Source: Lactobacillus bombicola (GTDB lineage Bacteria; Bacillota; Bacilli; Lactobacillales; Lactobacillaceae). From it: 64,000 bases of DNA. The position numbers were made by a program, and so were the translations under genes. The DNA lies in NCBI RefSeq assembly GCF_900112665.1, contig NZ_FOMN01000001.1:248502-312501 (forward strand). Direction: 5' to 3'. Below, piece after piece: positions 25,390 through 33,755 of this stretch (its first letter is position 1; each line of letters starts with the position of its first letter). Below the pieces are notes generated by a model. The model was given only the letters and a program-made list of their open reading frames with translations. It did no database searches and was not told where the DNA came from.

Positions 25390-25613
25390 ATCTCTCACCT
25401 CCTTACATATTATCAACAACATTTTTTAAATATAATCAAAAAAATTTCTATTTAAAAGTTTGAATTAGCATACTATACAGTAAAAAAACAAGCCTTTTTA
25501 CGCCATGCTTGGGGCAAAATAAAAAGCAGCTAATCAGCTACTTAATTCTTTTACTAAATTATAAGGGTAGCCAATCTCTGACTTCTTTTAATAGCTTATA
25601 CAATCTTGTCATG

Positions 25614-25889
25614 TCAGAGTTTTCTGATAAATAACAACCCATCATCTGTTATAGGACTAGTTTCTAAAATATTTACTGTCATGTGATTTTGAAAATCTAT
25701 ATTGAAAGCTCTCTCATCAACATAGCCCTTTTCTATCAAGTCTTTTAAAACATTGATGAATTTTTCTGAACCCACATTATTCATTATCTTTTGTAACTAT
25801 TCTGGATCAATCCTTACAATATTATCATGACATTCTTTAAAATACTGTAATATTTTATATGTAACAGTTTCATAATCATTTTTCAGCAT
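25614..25889 (-). pseudogene. YjcQ-like gene, copy 2, nonsense mutation
   Basis: Full-length frame MLKNDYETVTYKILQYFKEC ... GYVDERAFNIDF ... ITDDGLLFIRKL interrupted by TAG at 25797-25799. Winged-helix-like YjcQ family. Confidence 0.6.
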
Positions 25890-25893
25890 GTTT

Positions 25894-26112
25894 TTATACA
25901 CCTCTACTCGGTATCGCACTAACTACATCCGAAATCCAGATATCATCTTTAGGCTCATTTGCCATAAACAGTAACTCTGGTTGATCATCAGATTCATCTT
26001 CAATTTCATTAACAAAAATTGTTCGCTTTGTACCGTCTTTCAATGTAAAAGTTACTTTTCTAGCTCTAAAATTGTCTAAAATCTCAACTAATGACATTTT
26101 ATGTGGATCCAT
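25894..26112 (-). CDS. Small acidic protein, homologue of 17842-18060
   Basis: 72 residues, same length and ends as the protein behind the Ntox50 cassette (MDPHKMSLVEI; WISDVVSAIP). Sits between two YjcQ-like copies. Immunity or accessory protein of unknown action. Confidence 0.55.
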   Translation of the reverse strand: MDPHKMSLVEILDNFRARKVTFTLKDGTKRTIFVNEIEDESDDQPELLFMANEPKDDIWISDVVSAIPSRGV

Positions 26113-26128
26113 ACTTATCTTCCTTATT

Positions 26129-26411
26129 TCAAAATTCAGGAATAGTTCCTTTAATATCTTTCAACGTATTTTTGACACGTTCCATCATTGAATTACTGAA
26201 TAAGTATTCAATTCCTTTCGGAGTAATTTGCACATTGTCATATTTAATGGACTTACCACCTAATGTGTTAATAAATTTAATACCTACAATGTTAGCCATC
26301 ATTATTAATATTGGTCAAAATATAATTCCAATATTAATCATTATATTGACTAGCAATTTCATTCAATTGAAATATACTTACCTTGCTTCAAGTAATCAAG
26401 CATTTTAGAAT
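26129..26411 (-). pseudogene. YjcQ-like gene, copy 3, 5'-damaged
   Basis: The start of the frame (MLDYLKQGKYISI) is broken by stops; the C-terminus is well preserved (GKSIKYDNVQITPKGIEYLF, ending KGTIPEF). Confidence 0.6.
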
Positions 26412-26422
26412 TACATATACAA

Positions 26423-26638
26423 TTATCTTGAGCTATAAATTTCTTCTAACTTTCCTAAATTTGCGTCTTCGTTAGATAACCAATCTAATTCCTCAACAGT
26501 TAGTTGATCTAACCAATCAGGCATGTTGAGATTATCATCTTCTTCTTCAGTAGGAAAATTATCAGCTGGTGTTTGTTTCAACTGCTTAGCTATCCACTTT
26601 TTTCTATCCTTAGTTGGTTCTTTCATTAGACTAATCAC
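26423..26638 (-). CDS. Acidic small protein behind a decayed cassette (immunity candidate)
   Basis: 71 residues, GTG start overlapping the stop of the decayed gene upstream. Strongly acidic middle (TEEEDDNLNMPDWLDQL). Position and charge fit an immunity protein for a nuclease-like toxin, but the toxin domain is not recognisable. Confidence 0.5.
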   Translation of the reverse strand: MISLMKEPTKDRKKWIAKQLKQTPADNFPTEEEDDNLNMPDWLDQLTVEELDWLSNEDANLGKLEEIYSSR

Positions 26639-26639
26639 C

Positions 26640-26970
26640 TATCTTTCCAAATTTAACCCCATATTTATTAGCAAATTCTGCTAAAGTAGCTTCTTGAGCT
26701 ACAACTTCATTATAACTCATATGATGATTCTTCTTTAGTCTAATACTGTAATTTAAATTGTCGTTTTTCTTAATTTTTTTATCAGACTAGATATACCAAT
26801 ACATACTATCATCATGACCAATAGTTAATCCCATTGCAGCAGTACCATTTTTAGATACTTAGCTTAAAGCGACTATATCACTTGGATAAGCTCGATAGCA
26901 AAAATAAAGTTTTTCAGAGCAGTTTATGTTGTAAACTATTCCTACCAGTTTCTACCCTATAATACTTATA
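26640..26970 (-). pseudogene. Decayed cassette C-terminal domain
   Basis: A frame with stops near 26860 and 26786 reads SEKLYFCYRAYPSDIVAL, GLTIGHDDSMYWYI and YNEVVAQEATLAEFANKYG. It precedes an immunity-like gene, as the other cassettes do. The stem is missing; it joins a gp20 fragment at about 26971. Confidence 0.45.
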
Positions 26971-27079
26971 TCTCATCTGTCTTGGTTTTCATTGCCTCAA
27001 CATCAGCGTCATGTAACCCCATGACCTTGTCAATCTGTCCATCGGTTAAAGCTAATTTTTTTAATTCTTCACGTTTCAT
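26971..27079 (-). pseudogene. Phage scaffold (gp20-like) N-terminal fragment, copy 3
   Basis: MKREELKKLALTDGQIDKVM ... EAMKTKTDE, 36 codons, then unrelated sequence. Preceded by the conserved leader at 27080-27168. Confidence 0.75.
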
Positions 27080-27198
27080 CTTATTTACTCTCTCGCAATC
27101 TTTTACATGGGGCGACCACTTTCAAGGTATAAAAAAAATAAGCCTTTTTACGCCATGCTCAGGGCGAAATAAAAACCAGCTGTTACTTTAAATTCTAA

Positions 27199-27428
27199 CT
27201 ATAGATTTTGATCTTCTGGCAAACCATATTTTTTGTTTGCCGCCTTAATTTGTTCTCTTAATTTTTTATGGTGCTTATTGTTAAAGGCTGAATCAGGAAG
27301 ATTTTTAGCAAACTTAATTAACTTCTCTGCTTTCTTTCTTCTTCCGTTTTAGGGTGATCTCTACCAATTACTTTGGCTCCACCAGGTAAGTGCCAGCGTA
27401 AATCTGAATAAGGTTTCTTTTTAATCAA
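27199..27428 (-). pseudogene. Immunity-type gene behind the ADP-ribosyltransferase cassette, frameshifted
   Basis: TTG start overlapping the toxin stop (TTGATTAA). Reads KKKPYSDLRWHLPGGAKVIG, shifts frame near 27337, and continues KAEKLIKFAKNLPDSAFNNK to 27199. The start resembles the small gene behind the metallopeptidase cassette. Confidence 0.55.
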
Positions 27429-28023
27429 TTTCGTCAACCTCCAATATAATCTGTTCGCCTTTAGTATAACCTTTTAGAACTTTGAATTTTGTATTACGCC
27501 AAAATAATACTTCTTTTTCTTCAGTCAGTCCATAATCCGATAAAACAATACCGTTTTGACTATTATTAATAATAATCTGAACGTTATCATTGTTATTATA
27601 AATTCCTTTACTAGTAGAAGTATAACTAGGTTCTACGGCTACTTCTCCTGGTTTCCATTTTTTCAAGAAATCAACCAAGTCATCTTTATTCCAAAAACTA
27701 AGTGAGCATTGCAAAGGTTTATCAGACTGACATTTAGGTAACTTGCTTAAAGCTGAGTCAAGATTTGCAATATTTGTCTTGTCATAATCACTCAGTTCTA
27801 AGCCTCTGCGTAATTTATCATTAACCTTATACGACCATGATGAAAGATAGTTGGTTAAGCCTTGCTTTTCTGCTGCTGTCAGACTTGTGACCATTCTAGT
27901 CTGTTGGCCATATTGTTTCTTCCACTCATCAAAGGTCATGTTTTCAACATATTCACCCTTACCAGTTTCAGGGTTACGTGCCCATCTTTCGGAACTATCA
28001 GGCAAGCCCTCAATGTATGGCAT
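27421..28023 (-). CDS. Phage head-protein stem carrying an ADP-ribosyltransferase-like domain
   Basis: 200 residues from MPYIEG; the frame continues upstream to about 28098 with KKDGINYPLIHPYCRCTT. Shared stem at residues 1-38, then an ADPrib_exo_Tox-like domain: helical start (LTNYLSSWSYKVNDKLRRGL), SYTSTSKG (STS motif) and EEKEVLFW (ExE). Where the family has the NAD-binding arginine (YRGLSF-like), this protein has LQCSLSF; the TGC codon is one step from CGC. The toxin is thus probably catalytically dead. The following immunity-type gene is frameshifted. Confidence 0.75.
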   Translation of the reverse strand: MPYIEGLPDSSERWARNPETGKGEYVENMTFDEWKKQYGQQTRMVTSLTAAEKQGLTNYLSSWSYKVNDKLRRGLELSDYDKTNIANLDSALSKLPKCQSDKPLQCSLSFWNKDDLVDFLKKWKPGEVAVEPSYTSTSKGIYNNNDNVQIIINNSQNGIVLSDYGLTEEKEVLFWRNTKFKVLKGYTKGEQIILEVDEID

Positions 28024-28304
28024 AGTTGTACACCTACAATAAGGATGAATTAACGGATAATTAATTCCGTCTTTTTTGTCTTTCCGGTCAAAAATCTAAA
28101 AAATATTTTTGATATCAATACCAGTAACTACTTAACATTAGCAAAATTATCGCAACGGTTAGCTCAATAATTGAATATTTAACAATAATGACCTTTTTAA
28201 AGGTTAAATTATTTTTTTATTTCTTTTTTACCGTACAAAAGTAAATAAATAAGGTTGATTTTTTTGAAAGACTTTTTGACTGACCTGTCTTCTCACAGAT
28301 AACT

Positions 28305-28591
28305 GTTCAACCATAAAGCTGGTGAGGACTTTAATCGGTGTATCTACGATAAGATGCAAAACCTGCTGGAATACAATTTGTTCGCTGTTCGAAGTGTATT
28401 CAATAGAGTCTATTTAATCAGTGTAAGGACAGACTGATTTAAGCAGGACTACACTTTAAAGTTGAATAGCTGAACTAGATACAGGTTTGGGAGACGATAC
28501 CATTTAAGTTCTAGTTGATGTTTCAGGATACATTTGAGAATAAATTTAATTTCGCAGCCATAGCTAGCCTGAGAGCTATGGCTTTTTCTAA
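28305..28591 (+). ncRNA. Candidate structured non-coding RNA with terminator
   Basis: No reading frame, but nested complementary segments: TTCAAC (28306-28311) with GTTGAA (28461-28466); inside it CCTGCT (28362-28367) with AGCAGG (28442-28447); inside that three hairpins, GAATACA/TGTATTC (28369/28395), AATAG/CTATT (28403/28411) and AATCAGT/ACTGATT (28416/28433). A further AACTAG/CTAGTT helix (28473/28511) and an intrinsic terminator (AGCCATAGCT/AGCTATGGCT plus T-run, 28557-28586) follow. The T-run fixes the + strand. It lies beside the lysogeny switch. No known class recognised. Confidence 0.55.
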
Positions 28592-28594
28592 TAC

Positions 28595-28804
28595 TTAAAT
28601 TTCAATTCCCAAAATTTCAGCAGCAGCTTTCCTGATTTCTTGAGATCTTTTTGCTGGATCGCCTGAAATAGCTTTGCTAAATTGAAATTCATTGGTATTG
28701 CAATATTTAGCTACTTTCCTCTTGGTAGTATGATGTTCCTTACTTGCAACTTGAAATTTAGGCTTTAATTCTTCAGCGTTTTTTACTAAAGCTTGCTCGA
28801 CCAT
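28595..28804 (-). CDS. Cro-like phage regulator
   Basis: 69 residues, GGTGG box. Helix-turn-helix region KRKVAKYCNTNEFQFSKAIS. Divergent from the CI-like repressor with operator-like palindromes between, the usual place of Cro in a temperate phage. No early lytic genes follow it, so the lytic branch has been lost. Confidence 0.65.
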   Translation of the reverse strand: MVEQALVKNAEELKPKFQVASKEHHTTKRKVAKYCNTNEFQFSKAISGDPAKRSQEIRKAAAEILGIEI

Positions 28805-29056
28805 AAGGCCACCTTTTTTCTAAAATTAATCAAGTTCTTGATTAATTTTAGACTAAGGTCTAATATATAATCATGACAAATAAGCAGAAAAGCATTGCTA
28901 TATCAATCTTTACTCGCCAAAGTTTCTGAATTGATAGGCTAGTTTTTTCTTGCTTAATTACCTGATGACTTAATAATACCACCATAGTCTAAAATTGTAA
29001 CAATTTATTTTTATTTTGGTCTAATTATTTTAGTCAATAGTCGGAGGAATACTATT
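28805..29056. promoter_or_regulatory. Lysogeny switch operator region
   Basis: Contains a 13-base-arm palindrome (AAAATTAATCAAG/CTTGATTAATTTT, 28822-28849), TAGACTAAGGTCTA close by, and further TAGTCTAAAAT and GGTCTAAT boxes toward the cI start. The repeated TAGWC(T) half-sites suggest repressor binding sites. Confidence 0.6.
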
Positions 29057-29416
29057 GTGGCACTACTTGATACCGTTAAAATAATGGCAAAAAAACATGG
29101 TTATAGTCTTACAGAATTAAACGAAAAAGCTGGACTCGGCAAAAATACAATATATAGTTGGAAAACAAAAACTCCTTCTACAGAAAATCTGCAAAAGGTA
29201 GCTAAAGTCCTGCACACGTCTACTGATTATCTTTTGGGAAATACAGACGATCCCTCGCCTGCTAACAATGAAGGACGTAAAAATATAGATATTTCTAATA
29301 CAGATAATATTTATTCTTACAATGGTCAACCAGTACCTGAAGAATACCTTGATGTAATCAGAAACTTAATGGATTCTGATTTTAGAAAGGGGCGAAAGAA
29401 TGGAAAATTTGATTAG
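29057..29416 (+). CDS. CI-like XRE repressor
   Basis: 119 residues, GTG start behind GGAGGAAT. Helix-turn-helix (YSLTELNEKAGLGKNTIYSW) and STDYLLGNTDD. Short C-terminal part without peptidase domain; the following ImmA-like gene overlaps it by 17 bases, so induction probably goes through cleavage by that peptidase, as in ICEBs1-type switches. Confidence 0.8.
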   Translation: MALLDTVKIMAKKHGYSLTELNEKAGLGKNTIYSWKTKTPSTENLQKVAKVLHTSTDYLLGNTDDPSPANNEGRKNIDISNTDNIYSYNGQPVPEEYLDVIRNLMDSDFRKGRKNGKFD

Positions 29417-29807
29417 CTATCTTTTGAATTACACTTTTGATCGAGGAGTAAGCTATGCTCTAGTGGATAACGCCAAAGACACAGACCCATCAGTTTCATT
29501 TACTGATTCAAAAAGAATGGTCATTAATTTAAACTGGAAAAACAAAAAAGAACTCCCTTTCATAATTGGTCATGAAATTGGACACTTCGCAAACGGTGAT
29601 TCTGGCAAGTTTTATTATCGGAACTTCAATACTCCAGTTGAGCATCAAGCAGATTTGTATTCGTTGAACCTAATCTTTGACTACGCCACTCGACAATATG
29701 ATTGTTTTAATGAGCCAAGTGAATTCATGCAAGCATATGGTATACCGGTACGCATGTATGATGATGTGGTTGAATTATTTAGAAAACACAATGATTTATT
29801 GTTTTAA
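29400..29807 (+). CDS. ImmA/IrrE-type metallopeptidase
   Basis: 135 residues with the zinc motif HEIGHFANGD and a third-ligand region (HQADLYSLNLI). ImmA-type proteins cleave the neighbouring phage or ICE repressor. Overlap with the repressor gene supports this pairing. Confidence 0.85.
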   Translation: MENLISYLLNYTFDRGVSYALVDNAKDTDPSVSFTDSKRMVINLNWKNKKELPFIIGHEIGHFANGDSGKFYYRNFNTPVEHQADLYSLNLIFDYATRQYDCFNEPSEFMQAYGIPVRMYDDVVELFRKHNDLLF

Positions 29808-29934
29808 AAAGAAAAAAAGCCTTCAAGACTCGGGTCGAATTTGAATCTTGAATGCTAATATAACAATACGCTTAAAATGATAACGCTTGCTATATATAAT
29901 TTTATCATAGTTTTTAATGCTAAAAGAGGTAAAA

Positions 29935-31542
29935 ATGAAACAAAAGCACTGTGGAGTATGCAGTAAGAAAATAAACTTATGGTCGTCACAATATATTTTA
30001 AAAGATGGCATAATTTGTAATAATTGTGCTACTAAAACTCAGCTTTTGAAAAAGTCAAGCCAAGCTAAAATGAATGATTATTTTCAATCTCATACAATTG
30101 CTGAAATAAACAACTTGCTTAATATTCCAAACCAATCTTCAAATAGTGAAAACCAAAAAGTAAGCGATTCTTTAAATAAAGCAAATTCTTTTTTTGATAT
30201 TTTTCATGTTCGAGAATTAAAAGAAGAAATTATAAACCTAAAGACTGAAAATGCTAATTTAAAGAAAGAAAATGAGCTTAAATTGAGCGTTCAGCAAATG
30301 AAACCTGTTGAACTAGATGCTCTTATTGAAAAAAAGAATGCTGAATTAAGTAAATTAGATAAAGAAATTAATACTAAGCAGAATAAAGAAAAACAACTTA
30401 CAACTACTATAAACTCACTGTATACCAAGGTAGACGAATTAAATAACCAAATTGTAGACTTGTCTGAGGAAATAAATTACGAAAGCTATGGTCTCTATAA
30501 ACCACGTTATGAATTTTCGAATTCAAGTACTTATAAAGGTAAACTAACTGAAGTTCGGTCTAATCAAAAAACAATGATTCGTAATGAAATAGCAGCCGAA
30601 ATATTTGAGCCCATGACCATGAATGGCTCTTCAGCTAAGGGAAAATCCATGCAGAAGAAAAATATAAAACAATTACTTCGCTCTTTTAATGGTGAATGTG
30701 AAGCTGCCATTAACAAGGTAACAAAATCTAATATTGAAACAATTGAAAAAAGAATAAATACTTCATTTGTTCAGCTGAATAAATTAAATGAACCAAATGG
30801 TATTCGTCTCACCCCTGACTATCTTGATAGCAAATTGGACGAAACTCATATTGCGCTTGAATATGCATTGAAAAAAGAAGAAGAAAAAGAACAGTTACGA
30901 GAGCAACGTGAACGAGAACGTGAGGAAAAGAAACTACAACGTGAAATTGCATCAGAACGTGCTAAATACGAAAAGGACGAAACTCACTTTACTCAAGCAA
31001 AGGATCGCATAACTGACAAATTAAGCAACACTACAGATACAGCTGAGATGTTAGCTCTTAAACATCAATTACAAGAATTACAAGATAAACTTAATGATAT
31101 TCGTGAGAGAAAAGAAAAATTACAAAATAGAGCAACTAACCCCACAGCTGGTTATGTTTATATAATTTCTAATATTGGTTCATTTGGTAAAGATGTATAT
31201 AAAATCGGAGTAACTCGTAGATTAGACCCAATGGATCGCATTAACGAATTAGGAAATGCTTCTGTACCATTTAAATTTGATGTTAATGCTTTAGTATTCA
31301 GTGAAGATGCATTTAGCTTAGAATCTAGTTTACATACTTACTTTAAAGAATATCGTGTTAATCGAGTAAATAAACGTAAAGAATACTTTAAGGTACCTAT
31401 GAATAAAATCAAGGAAGTTCTTGCTAAGCATAAGGAATTAACCTTTGATTTTAATGAGTATCCTGATGCTTATGAATATCGTGACACCTTGTATATTGAA
31501 GAGCATGAAAAAGAAAAAACAGCTACTAGAGCTGTAATGTAA
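29935..31542 (+). CDS. DUF4041/T5orf172 (GIY-YIG) protein with N-terminal zinc ribbon
   Basis: 535 residues from the ATG at 29935 (AGAGGT box). Residues 6-31 form a zinc ribbon (CGVC ... LKDGIICNNC, DUF4428-like). Then coiled coils, a DUF4041 region around 170-320, a charged helix (REQREREREEKKLQREI), and a C-terminal GIY-YIG-type domain (GYVYIISNIGSFGKDVYKIG ... RRLDPMDRINELG). Common prophage accessory gene next to the lysogeny module; nuclease or superinfection function is suspected, not shown. Its 3' end is duplicated at 16606. Confidence 0.8.
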   Translation: MKQKHCGVCSKKINLWSSQYILKDGIICNNCATKTQLLKKSSQAKMNDYFQSHTIAEINNLLNIPNQSSNSENQKVSDSLNKANSFFDIFHVRELKEEIINLKTENANLKKENELKLSVQQMKPVELDALIEKKNAELSKLDKEINTKQNKEKQLTTTINSLYTKVDELNNQIVDLSEEINYESYGLYKPRYEFSNSSTYKGKLTEVRSNQKTMIRNEIAAEIFEPMTMNGSSAKGKSMQKKNIKQLLRSFNGECEAAINKVTKSNIETIEKRINTSFVQLNKLNEPNGIRLTPDYLDSKLDETHIALEYALKKEEEKEQLREQREREREEKKLQREIASERAKYEKDETHFTQAKDRITDKLSNTTDTAEMLALKHQLQELQDKLNDIRERKEKLQNRATNPTAGYVYIISNIGSFGKDVYKIGVTRRLDPMDRINELGNASVPFKFDVNALVFSEDAFSLESSLHTYFKEYRVNRVNKRKEYFKVPMNKIKEVLAKHKELTFDFNEYPDAYEYRDTLYIEEHEKEKTATRAVM

Positions 31543-31565
31543 AATATTAAATAATTTTTCAACAA

Positions 31566-31596
31566 AAACTGCCGTGCTTTTCAGCACAGCAGTTAT
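31566..31596. terminator. Convergent terminator
   Basis: Hairpin AACTGC-GTGCT / AGCAC-GCAGTT between two convergent genes. Confidence 0.7.
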
Positions 31597-31606
31597 ACTA
31601 CTAAAT

Positions 31607-32173
31607 TTAATTTACTCCAAGCTTGTTACTTTGAACTGTAAACTTTCCAAGTTTGAATGTTTTTTGACCAATTTTGGGACCATTAACACCTTTGGTAGCT
31701 TTCAAAGTAACGGGAATCTTATTACTATCAAGGTTATAGGCAATAGCACCTTCGAGTTTTCCACCTTTTTTTATGGACTTATTTTGATTATTCAAGATTT
31801 TACCAGCATAGTTCAAAGGTGTTGAACCAACTTCTAGTTTGCCATCTGTATTTTTATTATCTTGATATGCATTGAATACGGCCAACCAAGAAGTTGTGAT
31901 ATCTAATTTCTTTTTACTCTTATTTTTCACAATATATTCAAAAGCTATTTGATTTTTGTCCTTAGAAGTTAATCCCTTAAAAAACCTAACTTTTGTAATA
32001 GTTATATCTAAATCACGGATACTTGCCTTTTCACCATCAAAATAATACTTTGGCTTAGGTTTAACTGTGGATGTTTTAGATTGATTATTACTCTTGTTAG
32101 TAGAGGAACTAGAGCATCCCGCTAATGACAAACTTGCAACCACAGCAGAAATAATTGTAACAATTTTCTTCAT
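31607..32173 (-). CDS. Prophage lipoprotein (DUF5067-like)
   Basis: 188 residues from the ATG at 32173 (GGAG box). Lipoprotein signal with lipobox LAGC, a serine/asparagine linker and a beta-rich domain typical of DUF5067 (ITKVRFFKG, FEYIVKNKSKKKLDI). Likely expressed from the prophage and displayed on the cell surface; superinfection exclusion is a common guess for such genes. Confidence 0.75.
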   Translation of the reverse strand: MKKIVTIISAVVASLSLAGCSSSSTNKSNNQSKTSTVKPKPKYYFDGEKASIRDLDITITKVRFFKGLTSKDKNQIAFEYIVKNKSKKKLDITTSWLAVFNAYQDNKNTDGKLEVGSTPLNYAGKILNNQNKSIKKGGKLEGAIAYNLDSNKIPVTLKATKGVNGPKIGQKTFKLGKFTVQSNKLGVN

Positions 32174-32329
32174 TATGTACTCCTTCAAAAAAATGATTAT
32201 TTCATATATATAATTATTATATATATAATTATTATATTTGATTGAAAATATAAAGAAAAGAGTAATTTTGTCCACAATGCCAGCGACACTAAACCTACGG
32301 CAAATTATCTATTGTTAGGAGGAAATACA

Positions 32330-33634
32330 TTGGAACAATATGATGTACTTGATATTCCAAGTAATACAAAGTATTGGTTTATTCGAGCAAACAGTAAAGC
32401 TCAATACTATGAAGATTTTAGATTAAATAATTATATTGCAGTTGATTCTAATTCTTTTTCTTTAGAAAGATTATTAGATATACCCGAACCCTTACGTAGC
32501 TCAAAAGATGCCGTAAAAGAGGAATATAAACAGTTGTTTCAAGAAAATGACTTAAATATATTTGAACAACGTATAAAAAAGGAACATTTATCTGAAACTA
32601 TAAAAAAGAAAGAAAAAACTGCAGAACTAAGACGAAGCACTAATAGGGCAAATAGAGTCTTTAACTTTGTTGAAGAAATTAAAATTGGTGACTTTGTTGT
32701 AATTCCATATACGTCAGCTGAAAAATTTTTAATAGGTACTGTCATATCTGATTGCTTTGAAAAAGATATAGAGCATATTGAAGATCTAGATGAAAACAAT
32801 GAATCTACTTACCCCATATCAAATTTTGAATTTAAAAGAAGAATTTTATGGATCAAAGAATTACCAAAAAGTAAATTTCCCGATAAATTATCTTGGATAG
32901 AAAATGCACACCAAAGTCTTTTTAATATAACTAAATTTGGCAACGACATAAATCCATGCATAACTCCAATATATAAGTATAAAGAAAAAATTTATGCCCG
33001 TATGGGGGTAAACACTACAAGCTTCATTAGTTCAAGCTCTTGGTTAGAGTATCAACTGGCAATGAAAGATATTCTAGGGGAAAATCTCGATAATGTTTTT
33101 CAAAAGCAATACGTTCAATCCCCAGGTCATATAATTTTGTATGTAGAACAAAATCTTTATTGGTTACTTCCATTGATTTGGAGTTGTTTGTTCGGTAACG
33201 TTAAATTCGGTCATGGCGATTTCCAAGTAAGATTTCAAGGAGTATTTAAATTTTTTTCTAAAAGTGGAAAACGTGAACGACAGCTTGATCTAAAGGAAAA
33301 AGAAGCTAAGATAAACAATCTTAATGCAGATACTCTAGCTAAATTAAATTCTTCAAGTAAAGAATCTGAAGAACTAGAAAAGAAAATACTTAAATCAGTC
33401 AGCGACTCAATAGATAGTAAAAAGAAAGAAAAAGAGACAAAAATCAGATTTCTTGAAAAAATTTCACATAAAAAAATCGACTATCCCCCAAGCATGGAAA
33501 ATGTCGATAATAGTAATATAAAAAAGAAATTTAAACTTTCAAATGAGGATTTAGGCTCTGTAATTCAATATGACAGCCAAAAGGATAATTTGATTTTTCA
33601 AGAGGATAAATTCGAAAAAGAAGAAGAGAAATAA
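32330..33634 (+). CDS. Prophage accessory protein with PUA/EVE-like N-terminus (defence or exclusion candidate)
   Basis: 434 residues from TTG at 32330 (TTAGGAGG box, 7-base spacing); an earlier TTG at 32312 lies before the box. The start (YWFIRANSKAQYYEDFRLNN) and KIGDFVVIPYTSAEKFLIGT resemble modified-base or EVE-like reading domains that open several anti-phage proteins. Near residue 270-295 there is one membrane-like stretch (YVEQNLYWLLPLIWSCLFGN), followed by a long charged coiled coil. Located between CI module and integrase, a usual cargo site. Function is inference. Confidence 0.55.
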   Translation: MEQYDVLDIPSNTKYWFIRANSKAQYYEDFRLNNYIAVDSNSFSLERLLDIPEPLRSSKDAVKEEYKQLFQENDLNIFEQRIKKEHLSETIKKKEKTAELRRSTNRANRVFNFVEEIKIGDFVVIPYTSAEKFLIGTVISDCFEKDIEHIEDLDENNESTYPISNFEFKRRILWIKELPKSKFPDKLSWIENAHQSLFNITKFGNDINPCITPIYKYKEKIYARMGVNTTSFISSSSWLEYQLAMKDILGENLDNVFQKQYVQSPGHIILYVEQNLYWLLPLIWSCLFGNVKFGHGDFQVRFQGVFKFFSKSGKRERQLDLKEKEAKINNLNADTLAKLNSSSKESEELEKKILKSVSDSIDSKKKEKETKIRFLEKISHKKIDYPPSMENVDNSNIKKKFKLSNEDLGSVIQYDSQKDNLIFQEDKFEKEEEK

Positions 33635-33755
33635 AAACAATTAATGATAATGATAAAGTGGAATAATATCCAAAAATAAATTTAATTAGTTCGGAAATGA
33701 ATTTATCAGCTGATAGCAATATGACATAACCCCAAACTATTTGAAAATATTTCAT
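33531..33755 (-). CDS. Small membrane protein, convergent overlap with the accessory gene
   Basis: 74 residues from the ATG at 33755 with a strong GGAAGGAG box. Two hydrophobic segments (IVWGYVILLSADKFISELI; YYSTLSLSLIVFISLLLF). The last third overlaps the 3' end of the opposite gene by about 100 bases, so this tail may be fortuitous. Confidence 0.5.
   Translation of the reverse strand: MKYFQIVWGYVILLSADKFISELIKFIFGYYSTLSLSLIVFISLLLFRIYPLEKSNYPFGCHIELQSLNPHLKV

Noticed and set aside
16069..28098. CRISPR array
   Set aside because: Repeats are few, unequally spaced and hundreds to thousands of bases apart; no cas genes.
28305..28591. tmRNA, 6S RNA or RNase P RNA
   Set aside because: None of their landmark sequences (tRNA-like ends, long rod, P4 core) is visible; location in a prophage also argues against it.
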